64,000 nucleotides of DNA from Enterobacter asburiae (GTDB lineage Bacteria; Pseudomonadota; Gammaproteobacteria; Enterobacterales; Enterobacteriaceae), in the NCBI GenBank assembly GCA_011754535.1, contig JAAQVN010000001.1, forward strand, positions 1,550,001-1,614,000. Direction: 5' to 3'. Below the pieces are notes generated by a model. That model was not told the origin of the DNA. It was given only the letters and a program-made list of their open reading frames with translations, and searched no databases. Positions 7,882 to 16,780 of this stretch are shown piece after piece (position 1 is the stretch's first letter; each line of letters starts with the position of its first letter). Both the position numbers and the translations under genes were made by a program.

Positions 7882-9204
7882 ATGTCTGAAGCAAAAATAA
7901 CACCGCACATGCAGTCCTTTGTCGATAAATTTGTTGAGTTCTCGGCGCGCCTGGCAAACCAGGTGCACCTGCGCTCCCTGCGCGACGCCTTCGCCACGGT
8001 GATGCCCATTTTCATCCTCGCCGGTCTGGCGGTGCTGGTGAACAACGTGGTGTTTCCGTGGATTTTTCACGGCGAGACGCTCGTGCAGTTTAAGGTGTGG
8101 GGCGAGGCGATTATCAACGGCACGCTGAACATCGCCGCGCTGCTGCTGGCCCCGATGATTGCCTGGTCGCTGGCGCGCAACAAAGATTTCGACAATCCGG
8201 TCTCGGCAGTGGTTATCGCCGTCAGCAGCTTCATCATCATGATGCCGATGCGCCTGCAGCTTACGCCCGTCGGTAGCGACGCCGTGGTGAACGTCACCCA
8301 GGTACTGACGTTCGCCAACATTGGCTCAACCGGGATTTTCGCCGGGGTGCTGATTGGGCTGCTCTCAACGGAACTGTTTATCGCTATTTCGCGCCTGAAG
8401 GCGTTGCACATTTCGCTGGGTGAGAACGTGCCGCCGGCGGTGAGCAAATCCTTTACCGCGCTGATCCCAACCATTCTTACATTGTCGGTGTTCGCCGTGC
8501 TGGCGGCGCTGCTGGCAAACGTTCTGCACACGGACCTGATCCATCTCATTACGACCTTTATCCAGCAGCCACTGCGGCTGATCAACACCAGCCTGCCGGG
8601 GACGATTTTCATCTACAGCTTCGGTAACTTTCTGTTCACCCTCGGTATTCATCAGTCAGTCGTTAACAGCGTGGTGCTGGAGCCGTTCCTGCTGATCAAC
8701 ACCAACGAGAACATGCTGGCCTTCGCCAACGGTCAACCCATCCCGCATATCATCAACAACATTTTCGTGCCGACGTTTGGCATGGTGGGCGGCACGGGCA
8801 GCACCATCTCGCTACTGATCGCCATCTTTATCTTCTCCCGACAAAAGTCGGCGAAGCAGGTGGCGCGTCTGTCGCTGGCACCGGGTCTGTTCAACATCAA
8901 CGAGCCGGTGATTTTCGGCCTGCCGATCGTGTTTAACCTGCCGCTGATGATCCCGTTTGTGCTGCTGCCCGCCATCGGCATTTACTTCGCCTGGCTCTGT
9001 ACCACGCTGGGATTAATGTCGCGCTGCGTGGTGATGATCCCGTGGACCACTCCGCCAATTCTCAGCGCCTGGCTGGCGACGGCGGGGGACTGGCGCGCAG
9101 TGGTGGTGCAGTTGGCAATCATCGTATTTGGTGTATTCTTCTACCTGCCTTTCCTCAAGATTGCCGAGAGAGTGGCGATGAAAAACAGCGGGATAGAAAA
9201 CTAA
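7882..9204 (+). CDS. PTS EIIC component, cellobiose/lactose family
   Basis: A 440-residue membrane transporter of the CelB/ChbC (Lac family EIIC) type. It has the family's amphipathic N-terminus (FVEFSARLANQVHLRSLRDAF), about ten membrane segments and the conserved substrate-site sequence LFNINEPVIFGLPIVFN near 335-350. It imports a beta-glucoside while EIIB phosphorylates it. Neither an EIIA nor an EIIB domain is fused or encoded nearby, so it must borrow these from another locus such as chb. It lies 51 bases after the glucosidase and 15 bases before the regulator. Membrane location and family are secure; the sugar is inferred from the neighbour. Confidence 0.88.
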   Translation: MSEAKITPHMQSFVDKFVEFSARLANQVHLRSLRDAFATVMPIFILAGLAVLVNNVVFPWIFHGETLVQFKVWGEAIINGTLNIAALLLAPMIAWSLARNKDFDNPVSAVVIAVSSFIIMMPMRLQLTPVGSDAVVNVTQVLTFANIGSTGIFAGVLIGLLSTELFIAISRLKALHISLGENVPPAVSKSFTALIPTILTLSVFAVLAALLANVLHTDLIHLITTFIQQPLRLINTSLPGTIFIYSFGNFLFTLGIHQSVVNSVVLEPFLLINTNENMLAFANGQPIPHIINNIFVPTFGMVGGTGSTISLLIAIFIFSRQKSAKQVARLSLAPGLFNINEPVIFGLPIVFNLPLMIPFVLLPAIGIYFAWLCTTLGLMSRCVVMIPWTTPPILSAWLATAGDWRAVVVQLAIIVFGVFFYLPFLKIAERVAMKNSGIEN

Positions 9205-9219
9205 CTGAAAGGAAGGACG

Positions 9220-9936
9220 ATGGCGGCGAAGTACATCACCATAGCGCGGGAAATTAAAAAACGCATCATCAGCCAGCAGTACGCCGCCAATGAACCGCTG
9301 CCGGACCAGTTTGCGCTGGCGGCGGAGTTCAGCACCAGCCGGATGACCATTCAGCAGGCGATGCGCCAGCTGATCGTCGAAGGTCTGGTCTATACCCGCC
9401 AGGGACAGGGAACGTTTATCCGCAAAAATTTCCTTCAACTCTCGCAGTGGGATCTCTCCGGCAGCGACTACTTCGGCGCCACCAAAACCTGGGAACATCT
9501 GGGGACGGTGACCAGCCAGGTGGTGCACTTCGAACTGCGCTTCCCGAACGAGAAAGAGCAGGCGTCGCTGATGATTAACGCCGATGCGCCTGTCTATGAC
9601 TTTACCCGCCTGCGCTTACTAAACGGTGAACCCATGTCGCTGGATTCCACGGTAATGCCGATGAATCTGGTGCCCGGCCTGACGAAAAGCCATCTTGAAG
9701 GTTCGGTGTTCCAGTACGTTCAGGAGACGCTGGGGCTGAAAATTATGGGATCGTACCGGGTGGTGAGGGCGCTAAAGCCAAACGCGCTGGACAGAGAGCA
9801 TCTGGTCTGCGAGCAGACCGATCCGGTGCTGGAAGTGGAGCAGGTGATTTATCTGGAGGACGGCACAGCGCTGGAGTATGCCCACTGCCACTATCGCTAC
9901 GACCACGGCGGGATCGTGATCGTGAATAACGGGTAA
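9220..9936 (+). CDS. GntR-family regulator with UTRA ligand domain
   Basis: A 238-residue HutC-subfamily repressor. The winged helix (about 1-70) contains the typical FALAAEFSTSRMTIQQAMRQL and the wing GLVYTRQGQGTFI. From about 85 the UTRA domain, which usually binds a phosphorylated sugar, includes PVYDFTRLRLLNGEPMSLD and the ending TALEYAHCHYRYDHGGI. AAGGA precedes the ATG by seven bases. Being the last gene of the operon, it would autoregulate through the palindromes at 6405-6438. The probable inducer is the phospho-beta-glucoside cleaved by the first gene. Confidence 0.88.
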   Translation: MAAKYITIAREIKKRIISQQYAANEPLPDQFALAAEFSTSRMTIQQAMRQLIVEGLVYTRQGQGTFIRKNFLQLSQWDLSGSDYFGATKTWEHLGTVTSQVVHFELRFPNEKEQASLMINADAPVYDFTRLRLLNGEPMSLDSTVMPMNLVPGLTKSHLEGSVFQYVQETLGLKIMGSYRVVRALKPNALDREHLVCEQTDPVLEVEQVIYLEDGTALEYAHCHYRYDHGGIVIVNNG

Positions 9937-9966
9937 AAAAAAGCGGGCATCGAAGCCCGCTTTTTT
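9935..9966. terminator. Bidirectional terminator between gntR and ldtB
   Basis: Stem GCGGGC / GCCCGC with loop ATCGAA, flanked by eight A on one side and six T on the other, so it can stop transcription arriving from either of the two convergent genes. Confidence 0.9.
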
Positions 9967-9978
9967 AATTTTTCTCTG

Positions 9979-10899
9979 TTAATTCAAACGAACCGGCATA
10001 CCGGAGCGGTTTTGAATCGCCTGGTCGACGATGGTGGTTTCCACGTCAGGCTGAGAGGTCACGGACTGCACCGCGCTGTTCAGCGTAATCGGTACGATTT
10101 CGTTGTTATTAATCTGGTCTTCGCTGGTGGACAGCGGGTTGTGCACTTCAATGTAGCGGCTGCCGTCTGGCTCAGAGGTCGCTTTCACCGGTTCGTTGAT
10201 GAACTGAACGCGCGTGCCGACCGGCACGTTTTCAAACAGGAACTTAATGTCGTCGTTACGCAGGCGCACGCAGCCGTGGCTTACGCGCAGGCCGATACCG
10301 AAGTTGGCGTTGGTGCCGTGGATAGCGTACAGGCGGCCAATGTACAGCGCGTACAGACCCATTGGGTTATCCGGGCCGGCTGGCACAACGGCGGGCAGCG
10401 GTTCGCCCGCAGCGATGTATTCCGCGTGCATTTTGGCGGTTGGGGTCCAGGTTGGGCCCGCTTTCTTACGCTCGACTTTGGTGGTCCAGTTCAGCGGGGT
10501 GTCTTTGCCCAGTTGGCCGATACCGATTGGCAGCACGATAACGGTGTTGGTGCCTTTCGGGTAGTAATACAGACGCATTTCGGCGCTGTTGATTACGATA
10601 CCTTCATGAACGGTATCCGGCAGGATCAGCTGCTGAGGAATATTCAGCACGGTACCCGCTTTTGGCAGATACGGGTCAACGCCCGGGTTCGCTTCCAGCA
10701 TGTTAGACAGGCCCAACTGGTACTGTGCGGCGAAATACTCCAGCGGCTGAGTGTTACCCTCAGGTACCGTCACTACCTGATTTTGACCCACCAGACGGCT
10801 TCCGTCGGTCGGCAGGGGATACGTTACCGCAGACGCGGTCTTACAAAAACCTACTACGGCTAACGCCGCCGCAAAAAGCGTTGTTAATTTCATGTTCAT
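9979..10899 (-). CDS. ldtB: L,D-transpeptidase LdtB (YbiS)
   Basis: A 306-residue periplasmic enzyme, same length as E. coli YbiS and near-identical along its length. LdtB anchors Braun's lipoprotein to meso-diaminopimelate of peptidoglycan. Seen: a signal peptide of about 24 residues ending TASA, a LysM-like peptidoglycan-binding segment at about 43-90, and the YkuD catalytic domain with His194 (YAIHGTN) and nucleophile Cys210 in [11 protein letters not shown]. It is transcribed away from ybiT. A TATAAT box lies about 66 bases upstream of the start. The signal peptide contains FCKTASA where E. coli has FCSTASA; the Cys is not a lipobox. Confidence 0.95.
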   Translation of the reverse strand: MNMKLTTLFAAALAVVGFCKTASAVTYPLPTDGSRLVGQNQVVTVPEGNTQPLEYFAAQYQLGLSNMLEANPGVDPYLPKAGTVLNIPQQLILPDTVHEGIVINSAEMRLYYYPKGTNTVIVLPIGIGQLGKDTPLNWTTKVERKKAGPTWTPTAKMHAEYIAAGEPLPAVVPAGPDNPMGLYALYIGRLYAIHGTNANFGIGLRVSHGCVRLRNDDIKFLFENVPVGTRVQFINEPVKATSEPDGSRYIEVHNPLSTSEDQINNNEIVPITLNSAVQSVTSQPDVETTIVDQAIQNRSGMPVRLN

Positions 10900-10964
10900 G
10901 TTGTGCGAGGTATCTAAGCCATTCTGGCGATGAGTTGATAAGTCTGAATCTGTGATGGGAGCGC

Positions 10965-10970
10965 ATTATA
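10965..10970 (-). promoter_or_regulatory. -10 box TATAAT upstream of ldtB
   Basis: On the minus strand TGCACATATAATGCG carries a perfect TATAAT, placing a transcription start near 10958 and a leader of about 58 bases. No good -35 was found, so this could be a sigma-S or activated promoter. An inverted repeat ATTCCC/GGGAAT at 10976-10994 lies just upstream. Confidence 0.45.
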
Positions 10971-11121
10971 TGTGCATTCCCGCTAACAGGGAATTCAGAT
11001 GTGTACGAAATCACATTTTTTTCGATTTTGTTAAAGTTTAGTGGATTGCCGCAACACGGGATCTCAATTCGGAATTGTGGCATAATGCCGTGTTTATCAC
11101 ACTTTTCGCAGGAATCTCCCC

Positions 11122-12717
11122 GTGTTAGTTACCAGCAACGTCACTATGCAGTTTGGCAGTAAGCCGCTGTTCGAAAACATTTCCGTCAAATTTGGCGGCG
11201 GCAACCGTTACGGCCTGATTGGCGCCAACGGTAGCGGAAAATCCACCTTCATGAAGATCCTCGGCGGCGATCTGGAGCCAACGCTCGGCAACGTGTCGCT
11301 CGACCCTAACGAGCGCATCGGTAAGCTGCGTCAGGATCAGTTCGCCTTTGAAGAGTTCACCGTGCTGGACACCGTGATCATGGGGCACGCGGAGCTGTGG
11401 GAAGTGAAGCAGGAGCGCGATCGCATCTACGCGCTGGCCGAAATGAGCGAAGAAGACGGCTATAAAGTGGCCGATCTGGAAACGCAGTACGGCGAAATGG
11501 ACGGTTATTCTGCGGAAGCGCGTGCGGGCGAGCTGCTGCTGGGCGTAGGCATTCCGGTTGAACAGCATTACGGTCCGATGAGCGAAGTCGCCCCAGGCTG
11601 GAAGCTGCGCGTGCTGCTGGCACAGGCGCTGTTCTCTAACCCGGACATCCTGCTGCTCGACGAACCGACGAACAACCTGGACATCGACACCATCCGCTGG
11701 CTGGAGCAGACGCTGAACGACCGCGACAGCACTATGATCATCATCTCGCATGACCGTCACTTCCTGAACATGGTCTGTACGCACATGGCGGATCTGGACT
11801 ACGGTGAGCTGCGCGTTTACCCGGGCAACTACGACGAGTACATGACGGCGGCCACCCAGGCGCGTGAGCGTCTGCTGGCGGACAACGCCAAGAAGAAAGC
11901 GCAGATTGCGGACCTGCAGTCCTTCGTCAGCCGCTTCAGTGCCAACGCCTCTAAGTCGCGTCAGGCGACCTCACGTGCGCGTCAGATTGATAAAATCAAG
12001 CTGGAAGAAGTTAAAGCCTCCAGTCGTCAGAACCCGTTCATCCGCTTCGAGCAGGACAAGAAGCTGTTCCGTAACGCGCTGGAAGTGGAAGCCCTTACCA
12101 AAGGCTTTGATGAAGGCCCGCTGTTTAAAAACTTCAACCTGCTGCTGGAAGTGGGCGAGAAGATTGCCATCCTCGGCGCCAACGGCGTGGGTAAATCCAC
12201 ACTGCTGAAAACCCTGGTCGGCGAACTGCAGCCGGACAACGGCACCGTGAAATGGTCCGAGAACGCGCAGATTGGCTACTACGCGCAGGACCATGAGTAC
12301 GAGTTCGAAAACGACCTCACCGTCTTCGACTGGATGAGCCAGTGGAAGCAGGAAGGCGACGACGAGCAGGCGGTGCGCAGCATTCTGGGGCGTCTGCTGT
12401 TCAGCCAGGACGACATCAAAAAGCCGGCCAAAGTGCTCTCCGGTGGCGAGAAAGGCCGCATGCTGTTCGGCAAGCTGATGATGGAAAAACCGAATATCCT
12501 GGTGATGGACGAACCGACTAACCACCTGGATATGGAATCTATCGAATCGCTGAACATGGCGCTGGAGATGTATCAGGGCACCCTGATCTTCGTCTCTCAC
12601 GACCGTGAGTTCGTCAGCTCGCTGGCGACCCGCGTGATCGAAATTACGCCAGAGCGCGTGGTGGACTTCACCGGTAATTACGAAGATTACCTGCGCAGTA
12701 AAGGTATCGAGAGTTAA
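11122..12717 (+). CDS. ybiT: ABC-F ATPase YbiT (EttE)
   Basis: A 531-residue soluble ABC-F protein of the EttA/Uup type, which act on ribosomes. The start is GTG at 11122 with AGGAA ahead of it and matches the E. coli N-terminus. Two ATPase cassettes: Walker [10 protein letters not shown] near 35 and GANGVGKST near 355; Walker [13 protein letters not shown] and [12 protein letters not shown]; and the second cassette has signature LSGGEKGR. The two are joined by a basic linker (about 240-300) with many Lys/Arg. The first-cassette signature is degenerate ([11 protein letters not shown]), as in E. coli YbiT. No membrane segment. Role in translation is known for relatives; the specific target of YbiT is less settled. 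Confidence 0.95.
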   Translation: MLVTSNVTMQFGSKPLFENISVKFGGGNRYGLIGANGSGKSTFMKILGGDLEPTLGNVSLDPNERIGKLRQDQFAFEEFTVLDTVIMGHAELWEVKQERDRIYALAEMSEEDGYKVADLETQYGEMDGYSAEARAGELLLGVGIPVEQHYGPMSEVAPGWKLRVLLAQALFSNPDILLLDEPTNNLDIDTIRWLEQTLNDRDSTMIIISHDRHFLNMVCTHMADLDYGELRVYPGNYDEYMTAATQARERLLADNAKKKAQIADLQSFVSRFSANASKSRQATSRARQIDKIKLEEVKASSRQNPFIRFEQDKKLFRNALEVEALTKGFDEGPLFKNFNLLLEVGEKIAILGANGVGKSTLLKTLVGELQPDNGTVKWSENAQIGYYAQDHEYEFENDLTVFDWMSQWKQEGDDEQAVRSILGRLLFSQDDIKKPAKVLSGGEKGRMLFGKLMMEKPNILVMDEPTNHLDMESIESLNMALEMYQGTLIFVSHDREFVSSLATRVIEITPERVVDFTGNYEDYLRSKGIES

Positions 12718-12724
12718 AAAAATA

Positions 12725-12756
12725 GCCGGGTAGCGGCTTCGCCTTACCCGGCCTAC
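12725..12756. repeat. REP-like palindrome after ybiT
   Basis: GCCGGGTAGCGGCTTCGCC followed by TTACCCGGCCTAC: the enterobacterial REP form, 7 bases after the ybiT stop; likely an mRNA 3'-end stabiliser or terminator. Confidence 0.8.
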
Positions 12757-12764
12757 GTTCTATT

Positions 12765-12798
12765 CCCTCTCCCTGTGGGAGAGGGTTAGGGTGAGGGC
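12765..12798. repeat. CCCTCTCCC/GGGAGAGGG palindromic repeat, copy 1
   Basis: CCCTCTCCCTGTGGGAGAGG followed by GTTAGGGTGAGGGC; the next bases read ATCAGGCCGCAC. Member of a four-copy family in this window (also 20197, 38182, 41845), all in the same orientation and all beside gene ends. Confidence 0.8.
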
Positions 12799-12809
12799 AT
12801 CAGGCCGCA

Positions 12810-15173
12810 CTACACCACCCACTCGCCCCCTTCAACCCCGTTCACGAGCAGCTTACGTTTTTCCCCTACAGGCAACGACACCTTCAGCGCTTTCCACGCC
12901 GGACGATAATCCCCGCGCGCGTTGATCTTCAGGTTGATGGTTGCGCCATCGCACACCATTTCCCATTCCACCCATAGCGCATTGCCGTTCTGATAGCCCC
13001 AGCTTTCGCCGTCGTCTTCAAACAGCAGCCCGGAGGTGGTGCCGACACCCTTCACCGGGAACAGCTGCAGCTCGCGGGTGCTGTCTTCATCCGCGCTCAC
13101 GTGACGGATGCGCTCACTGAGCGACAGACCGGCCCCGGCGCGCACCAGCAGCGGCAGTTTTTCCAGCGGCGCGTCGAGAACGATCGACTGGCCGCCCGCA
13201 TACCACGCGTGGGTGTAAAAATCGTACCAGCCGGTGGCGTTATCCGGGAGCCAGACGCGGCGCTCGCGCTGCCCGGCTTCGACCACGCTGGCGACCAGCA
13301 GATCGCGGCCCAGCAGGAAGTCATCGCACTCTACGAAGGTCTGCACATCGTGCTCGTGGTCGAGGAAGGTCGGGCGCAGCATCGGCTCGTCGTCGGCGTG
13401 CGCCTGCCAGAGCAGGGTGTAGAGGTACGGGAGCAGGCGGTAGCGCAGCTCAATCGCGCCGCGAATAGCAGGAGTCACGCCTGGATACATCCACGGCTCG
13501 TTCACCGTGTGGTCATCGTTCCATGAGTGAATGGTAAAGCGCGGATGCATCACGCCGTTCTGCACCCAGCGCACGAACAGTTCGGCGTCCGGCTTATCCC
13601 CGGAGAAACCACCCACGTCGTGGCCGACGTTGAACAGCCCGGACAGGCTCATGCCCAGCCCCATGCGGATGTTATAGCGCAGGGTGTCCCAGTTGGTGCG
13701 GTTATCGCCGCTCCAGGTCTGAACGTAGCGCTGCATCCCGGCGCAGCCGGAGCGGGAGATGAGATACGGACGTTTCTCCGGCGCAAAGCGCTGCTGCGCT
13801 TCCAGCGAGGCGCGCATCATCAGCAGCGGCATTACCGGGCGAATGTGCTTGATGGCGATCTCCTTGCCGAAGCCAAAGCAGCGCGCTTCCCCGTCCCACA
13901 CTTCATATTCGTTGTTGTCGTTCCAGGTGGAGTCGATGCCCATCTCCAGCAGTTGGGTAGTGACGCCGTTCTGCCACCACTTCACCGTCTGCGGGTTGGT
14001 AAAGTCGAGGTGCGAGCCTTCGTCATCCCAGAAGCTTGAACGTTCTGGTGCATCAGTTTCTGAATCACGAATGAACAGGCCGCTCTCCGCCACTTCGTTA
14101 TAGCGCGGATGGTCCTGCAGCAGGCACGGCTTGATGTTGGCCGCAAGCTTCAGCCCCGCGTCGTGGAAGGCCTGACTCATCACCTTCGGCTGCGGCACCT
14201 TGTCATAGTTCCAGTTGAAGACGTAGCGCTTGCCGTTGATGGAGGTATAGCCGGAGGAGAGCTGGAACGAGTCGCACGGAATGGCGTGCTCTTCGCACAG
14301 GCGGATAAAGTTCATCAGCTGGTTCTGGGCGTCCGGCGCGTCGGTGTAGTGCATGGTTGAGCCGCTGTAGCCCAGGCTCCATTTTGGCCCAAACAGCGTT
14401 TTCCCGGTCAGGCGCACGAAGGCTTTGGTGACGTCCAGCACGCGCCTGCCGGTAAAAATGTAGTAATCGATATCGCCCGCTTCCGCCTGCCAGCGGCGGT
14501 AGGCAGTGTGGTAGTTGTCGATCTCGTTGCCCAGATCCAGCCAGCAGCTGCTCAGGTTGTCGTAGAACAGGCCGTAGCTCACGTCGTCGCGGCGGGCGAT
14601 AGTGAACGGAATATGCTTGTAGAGCGGGTCGGTGCTGGTCGCGTTGTACCCCATTGCATCGAGGTTGCGCATCTCATAGCGCTTGCCGTTGCGCTGCAGA
14701 TCGCCCGCTTTCTCGCCCAGGCCGTAGAAACGCTCGTCCTTGCGACGGCTGAGGTAGTGCGCCACGCCGTCGCCGTGGGCGTTCAGCAGGTAGGCGCTGG
14801 TCGGACGGTCATTAACCAGCGGCTGCCATTCGCCCGCCTCATTGCGGTAGTGCCACTCCATCCATAGCGGCTGGTGGACGGTCACGCGCAGCTGCTCCGT
14901 TGCCACCGTAACGGCATCATCCTGCTGCGTCAGCGTCCAGGCCGGGCAGGAGAAACCGCTTATATCGTCACGACGACGGCCTTCCCACGGCACGTCTTTT
15001 TCCGGCGCGATGCTCCAGGTGCGGTCCAGCGCCAGCTCGCCTTTGCGCTTAATCAGCACGCGGAACAGGTTCTCTTCCAGAACATACAGGCACAGGCGGT
15101 GCTGGTTATCGACCAGCAATTCCAGATGGTTTGCCGACTGCTTATCTACGGTCCAGTTTTTCAGGGTTTTCAT
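12810..15173 (-). CDS. GH31 alpha-glycosidase (YicI/alpha-xylosidase-like)
   Basis: A 787-residue family 31 glycosidase, retaining alpha-glucosidase or alpha-xylosidase. The nucleophile is Asp419 in DSTWNDNNEYE and the acid/base Asp490 in TWSGDNRTNW; the barrel motifs FGPKWSLGYSGS and YLISRSGCAGMQRY are also present. The N-terminal galactose-mutarotase-like domain and C-terminal beta domains account for the remaining length. The ATG at 15173 is preferred to an in-frame GTG at 15188 because GTGGA lies about ten bases before it. No signal peptide, so it acts in the cytoplasm on a sugar carried by the MFS protein encoded 17 bases upstream. The exact linkage cannot be decided here. Confidence 0.88.
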   Translation of the reverse strand: MKTLKNWTVDKQSANHLELLVDNQHRLCLYVLEENLFRVLIKRKGELALDRTWSIAPEKDVPWEGRRRDDISGFSCPAWTLTQQDDAVTVATEQLRVTVHQPLWMEWHYRNEAGEWQPLVNDRPTSAYLLNAHGDGVAHYLSRRKDERFYGLGEKAGDLQRNGKRYEMRNLDAMGYNATSTDPLYKHIPFTIARRDDVSYGLFYDNLSSCWLDLGNEIDNYHTAYRRWQAEAGDIDYYIFTGRRVLDVTKAFVRLTGKTLFGPKWSLGYSGSTMHYTDAPDAQNQLMNFIRLCEEHAIPCDSFQLSSGYTSINGKRYVFNWNYDKVPQPKVMSQAFHDAGLKLAANIKPCLLQDHPRYNEVAESGLFIRDSETDAPERSSFWDDEGSHLDFTNPQTVKWWQNGVTTQLLEMGIDSTWNDNNEYEVWDGEARCFGFGKEIAIKHIRPVMPLLMMRASLEAQQRFAPEKRPYLISRSGCAGMQRYVQTWSGDNRTNWDTLRYNIRMGLGMSLSGLFNVGHDVGGFSGDKPDAELFVRWVQNGVMHPRFTIHSWNDDHTVNEPWMYPGVTPAIRGAIELRYRLLPYLYTLLWQAHADDEPMLRPTFLDHEHDVQTFVECDDFLLGRDLLVASVVEAGQRERRVWLPDNATGWYDFYTHAWYAGGQSIVLDAPLEKLPLLVRAGAGLSLSERIRHVSADEDSTRELQLFPVKGVGTTSGLLFEDDGESWGYQNGNALWVEWEMVCDGATINLKINARGDYRPAWKALKVSLPVGEKRKLLVNGVEGGEWVV

Positions 15174-15190
15174 ATGCAATACATCCACTA

Positions 15191-16492
15191 TCAGGCGCGC
15201 TTGGCGCGACGTTCAGCAATAAATGCTACCAGGAAGACAGCGCCAATCAGGTCAAAGAAGCCCATGGCAATAAAGAGCGGGTTAAAGCCGATTTTGTCGG
15301 CGGTCACACCGATTAACAGCGAGAACAGGAAGCTGGCGATCCACGCCGCCGAGCCGCGCATGCCGTTGACGGTCGCCATCTGGCCTTTGTCGAACGACTC
15401 CACGACCAGGGCGCTCAGCATGCAGGAGATGATCTGGTGCCCGAAGCCGCCGATGGAGATCAGCACGATGGTGATATACGGGTCGCGGGTAATGGCGACG
15501 ATGGCCAGCGAGATCATCAGGAACGCGCCGGTGACGGAGCTTGCCACCACCGAGTTTACGCGGGAGCAGCCGAACCAGCGGGTGTAGAGGCGCGTCAGGT
15601 AGCCGCTCGCCACGCTGCCGAGGTCAGCGGCGAGGAAGGGCAGCCAGGCAAACATCGCAATCTGCTTCAGATCCATGCCGTGCTCTTTGGCGAGGTACAG
15701 CGGCACCCAGAAGCTCAGCACGGCCCAGGCCGGTTCCGCCATAAAGGCCGGAATGGCGATACCGTAGAAGCGTTTGTTTTTCGAGACGGTTTTCAGCGCG
15801 GTCAGAAACGGCAGTTTCACCGCGGGCGGTTCGTTATCCTGCTTGATAAACGCCAGCTCGTCCTTGCTCAGGTTCGGGTGCTGCTCCGGGTTGTGGTAAA
15901 ACGCCCACCACAGGATCACCCACAGCAGCGCCAGCACGCCGGTAAACATAAACGCGCCCTGCCAGCCGAACGAGGCGTGAGCAAAGTAGATGATAGGCGG
16001 AGCCAGCATCGCGCCGATGGAGAAGCCCACGCCCGCCCAGCCGGCGGCAACGGGGCGCTCTGATTTCGGGAACCATTCGCCGATGGTTTTGGCGTTCGCC
16101 GGGGTGGCGGCGGCCTCAGAGGCCCCCATAAAGAAGCGCAGAATCGCCAGGTGCAGCCAGCTTCCGGCGCCTGCGTGGAATATACACATCAGCGCCCAGA
16201 TCCCGGCGCAGACCATAAAGCCAATCTTCAGGCCGATAACGTCAATCAGCCAGCCGCACAGGGGCTGGAAAATGGTGTAGGCGATCTGGAACGCGCCGAC
16301 GATCCAGGAGTACTGCTCGGTGGTGATCCCCAGGCTCTCTTTCAGTTCCGGGGCGAGGATCCCGAGCGAGTTACGGGTGATGTAGTTAACGGTGACGCCA
16401 AGTAAGAACAGCACCAGTACGTACCAGCGCAGGTTCTTGATGACGCGACGGGTTTTGCTTGTCGCAACGGTGTTATTGATGTCCTGACTCAT
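15191..16492 (-). CDS. MFS transporter, anion:cation symporter (ExuT-like) family
   Basis: A 433-residue, 12-segment major facilitator. The N-terminal DYITRN-like stretch appears as NYITRNSLGILAPEL, followed by FQIAYTIFQPLCGWLID and FFMGASEAAATPANAKTIGEWFP, typical of the anion:cation symporter family that includes ExuT, GudP and phthalate or tartrate carriers. The start at 16492 is preceded by GGAGAG; an upstream GTG is rejected. First gene of an operon with the GH31 glycosidase and divergent from a LacI-type regulator, so it should import the glycosidase's substrate by proton symport. The family bias toward acidic sugars hints at a uronic or other anionic glycoside, which is inference. Confidence 0.88.
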   Translation of the reverse strand: MSQDINNTVATSKTRRVIKNLRWYVLVLFLLGVTVNYITRNSLGILAPELKESLGITTEQYSWIVGAFQIAYTIFQPLCGWLIDVIGLKIGFMVCAGIWALMCIFHAGAGSWLHLAILRFFMGASEAAATPANAKTIGEWFPKSERPVAAGWAGVGFSIGAMLAPPIIYFAHASFGWQGAFMFTGVLALLWVILWWAFYHNPEQHPNLSKDELAFIKQDNEPPAVKLPFLTALKTVSKNKRFYGIAIPAFMAEPAWAVLSFWVPLYLAKEHGMDLKQIAMFAWLPFLAADLGSVASGYLTRLYTRWFGCSRVNSVVASSVTGAFLMISLAIVAITRDPYITIVLISIGGFGHQIISCMLSALVVESFDKGQMATVNGMRGSAAWIASFLFSLLIGVTADKIGFNPLFIAMGFFDLIGAVFLVAFIAERRAKRA

Positions 16493-16593
16493 TTTACTCT
16501 CCACAAGACGGACGGTAGGGGGACGGAGGTTCAGGTGTCACACAGATTTTTATGCCTTTGATTTCTATCCGTTTAAACTGCTTAAGTTGCTAT

Positions 16594-16613
16594 ACAACTA
16601 GTATGGAAGTTGT
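16594..16613. promoter_or_regulatory. Possible operator in MFS/LacI divergent region
   Basis: Inverted repeat ACAACT-N8-AGTTGT lies about 100 bases upstream of the MFS gene and 170 bases upstream of the regulator; a nearby AAGTTGCTATACAACT overlaps it. The 288-base intergenic region is AT-rich and holds no ORF. It lacks the central CG usual for LacI-family operators, so the call is weak. Confidence 0.3.
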
Positions 16614-16780
16614 GTGACAGGTTCACCTTAAGGGAGAAAATGAGAGGGCAAAAGTGGATTTTGTGCAAAATTTCTCATAACTAACGAAAACACTCTGGCA
16701 TGATGGCGTTCATGGCAGTTTTTGCCTGACGGATACGCTATGAAAATTTTTTCATTTCGCAAATGGAGCCAGATCACAAA

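Noticed and set aside
10012..10863. 283-residue open frame opposite ldtB
   Set aside because: It lies wholly antisense to a gene with full-length E. coli match; composition is typical of reverse-strand frames in G+C-rich DNA and no ribosome site or domain is seen.
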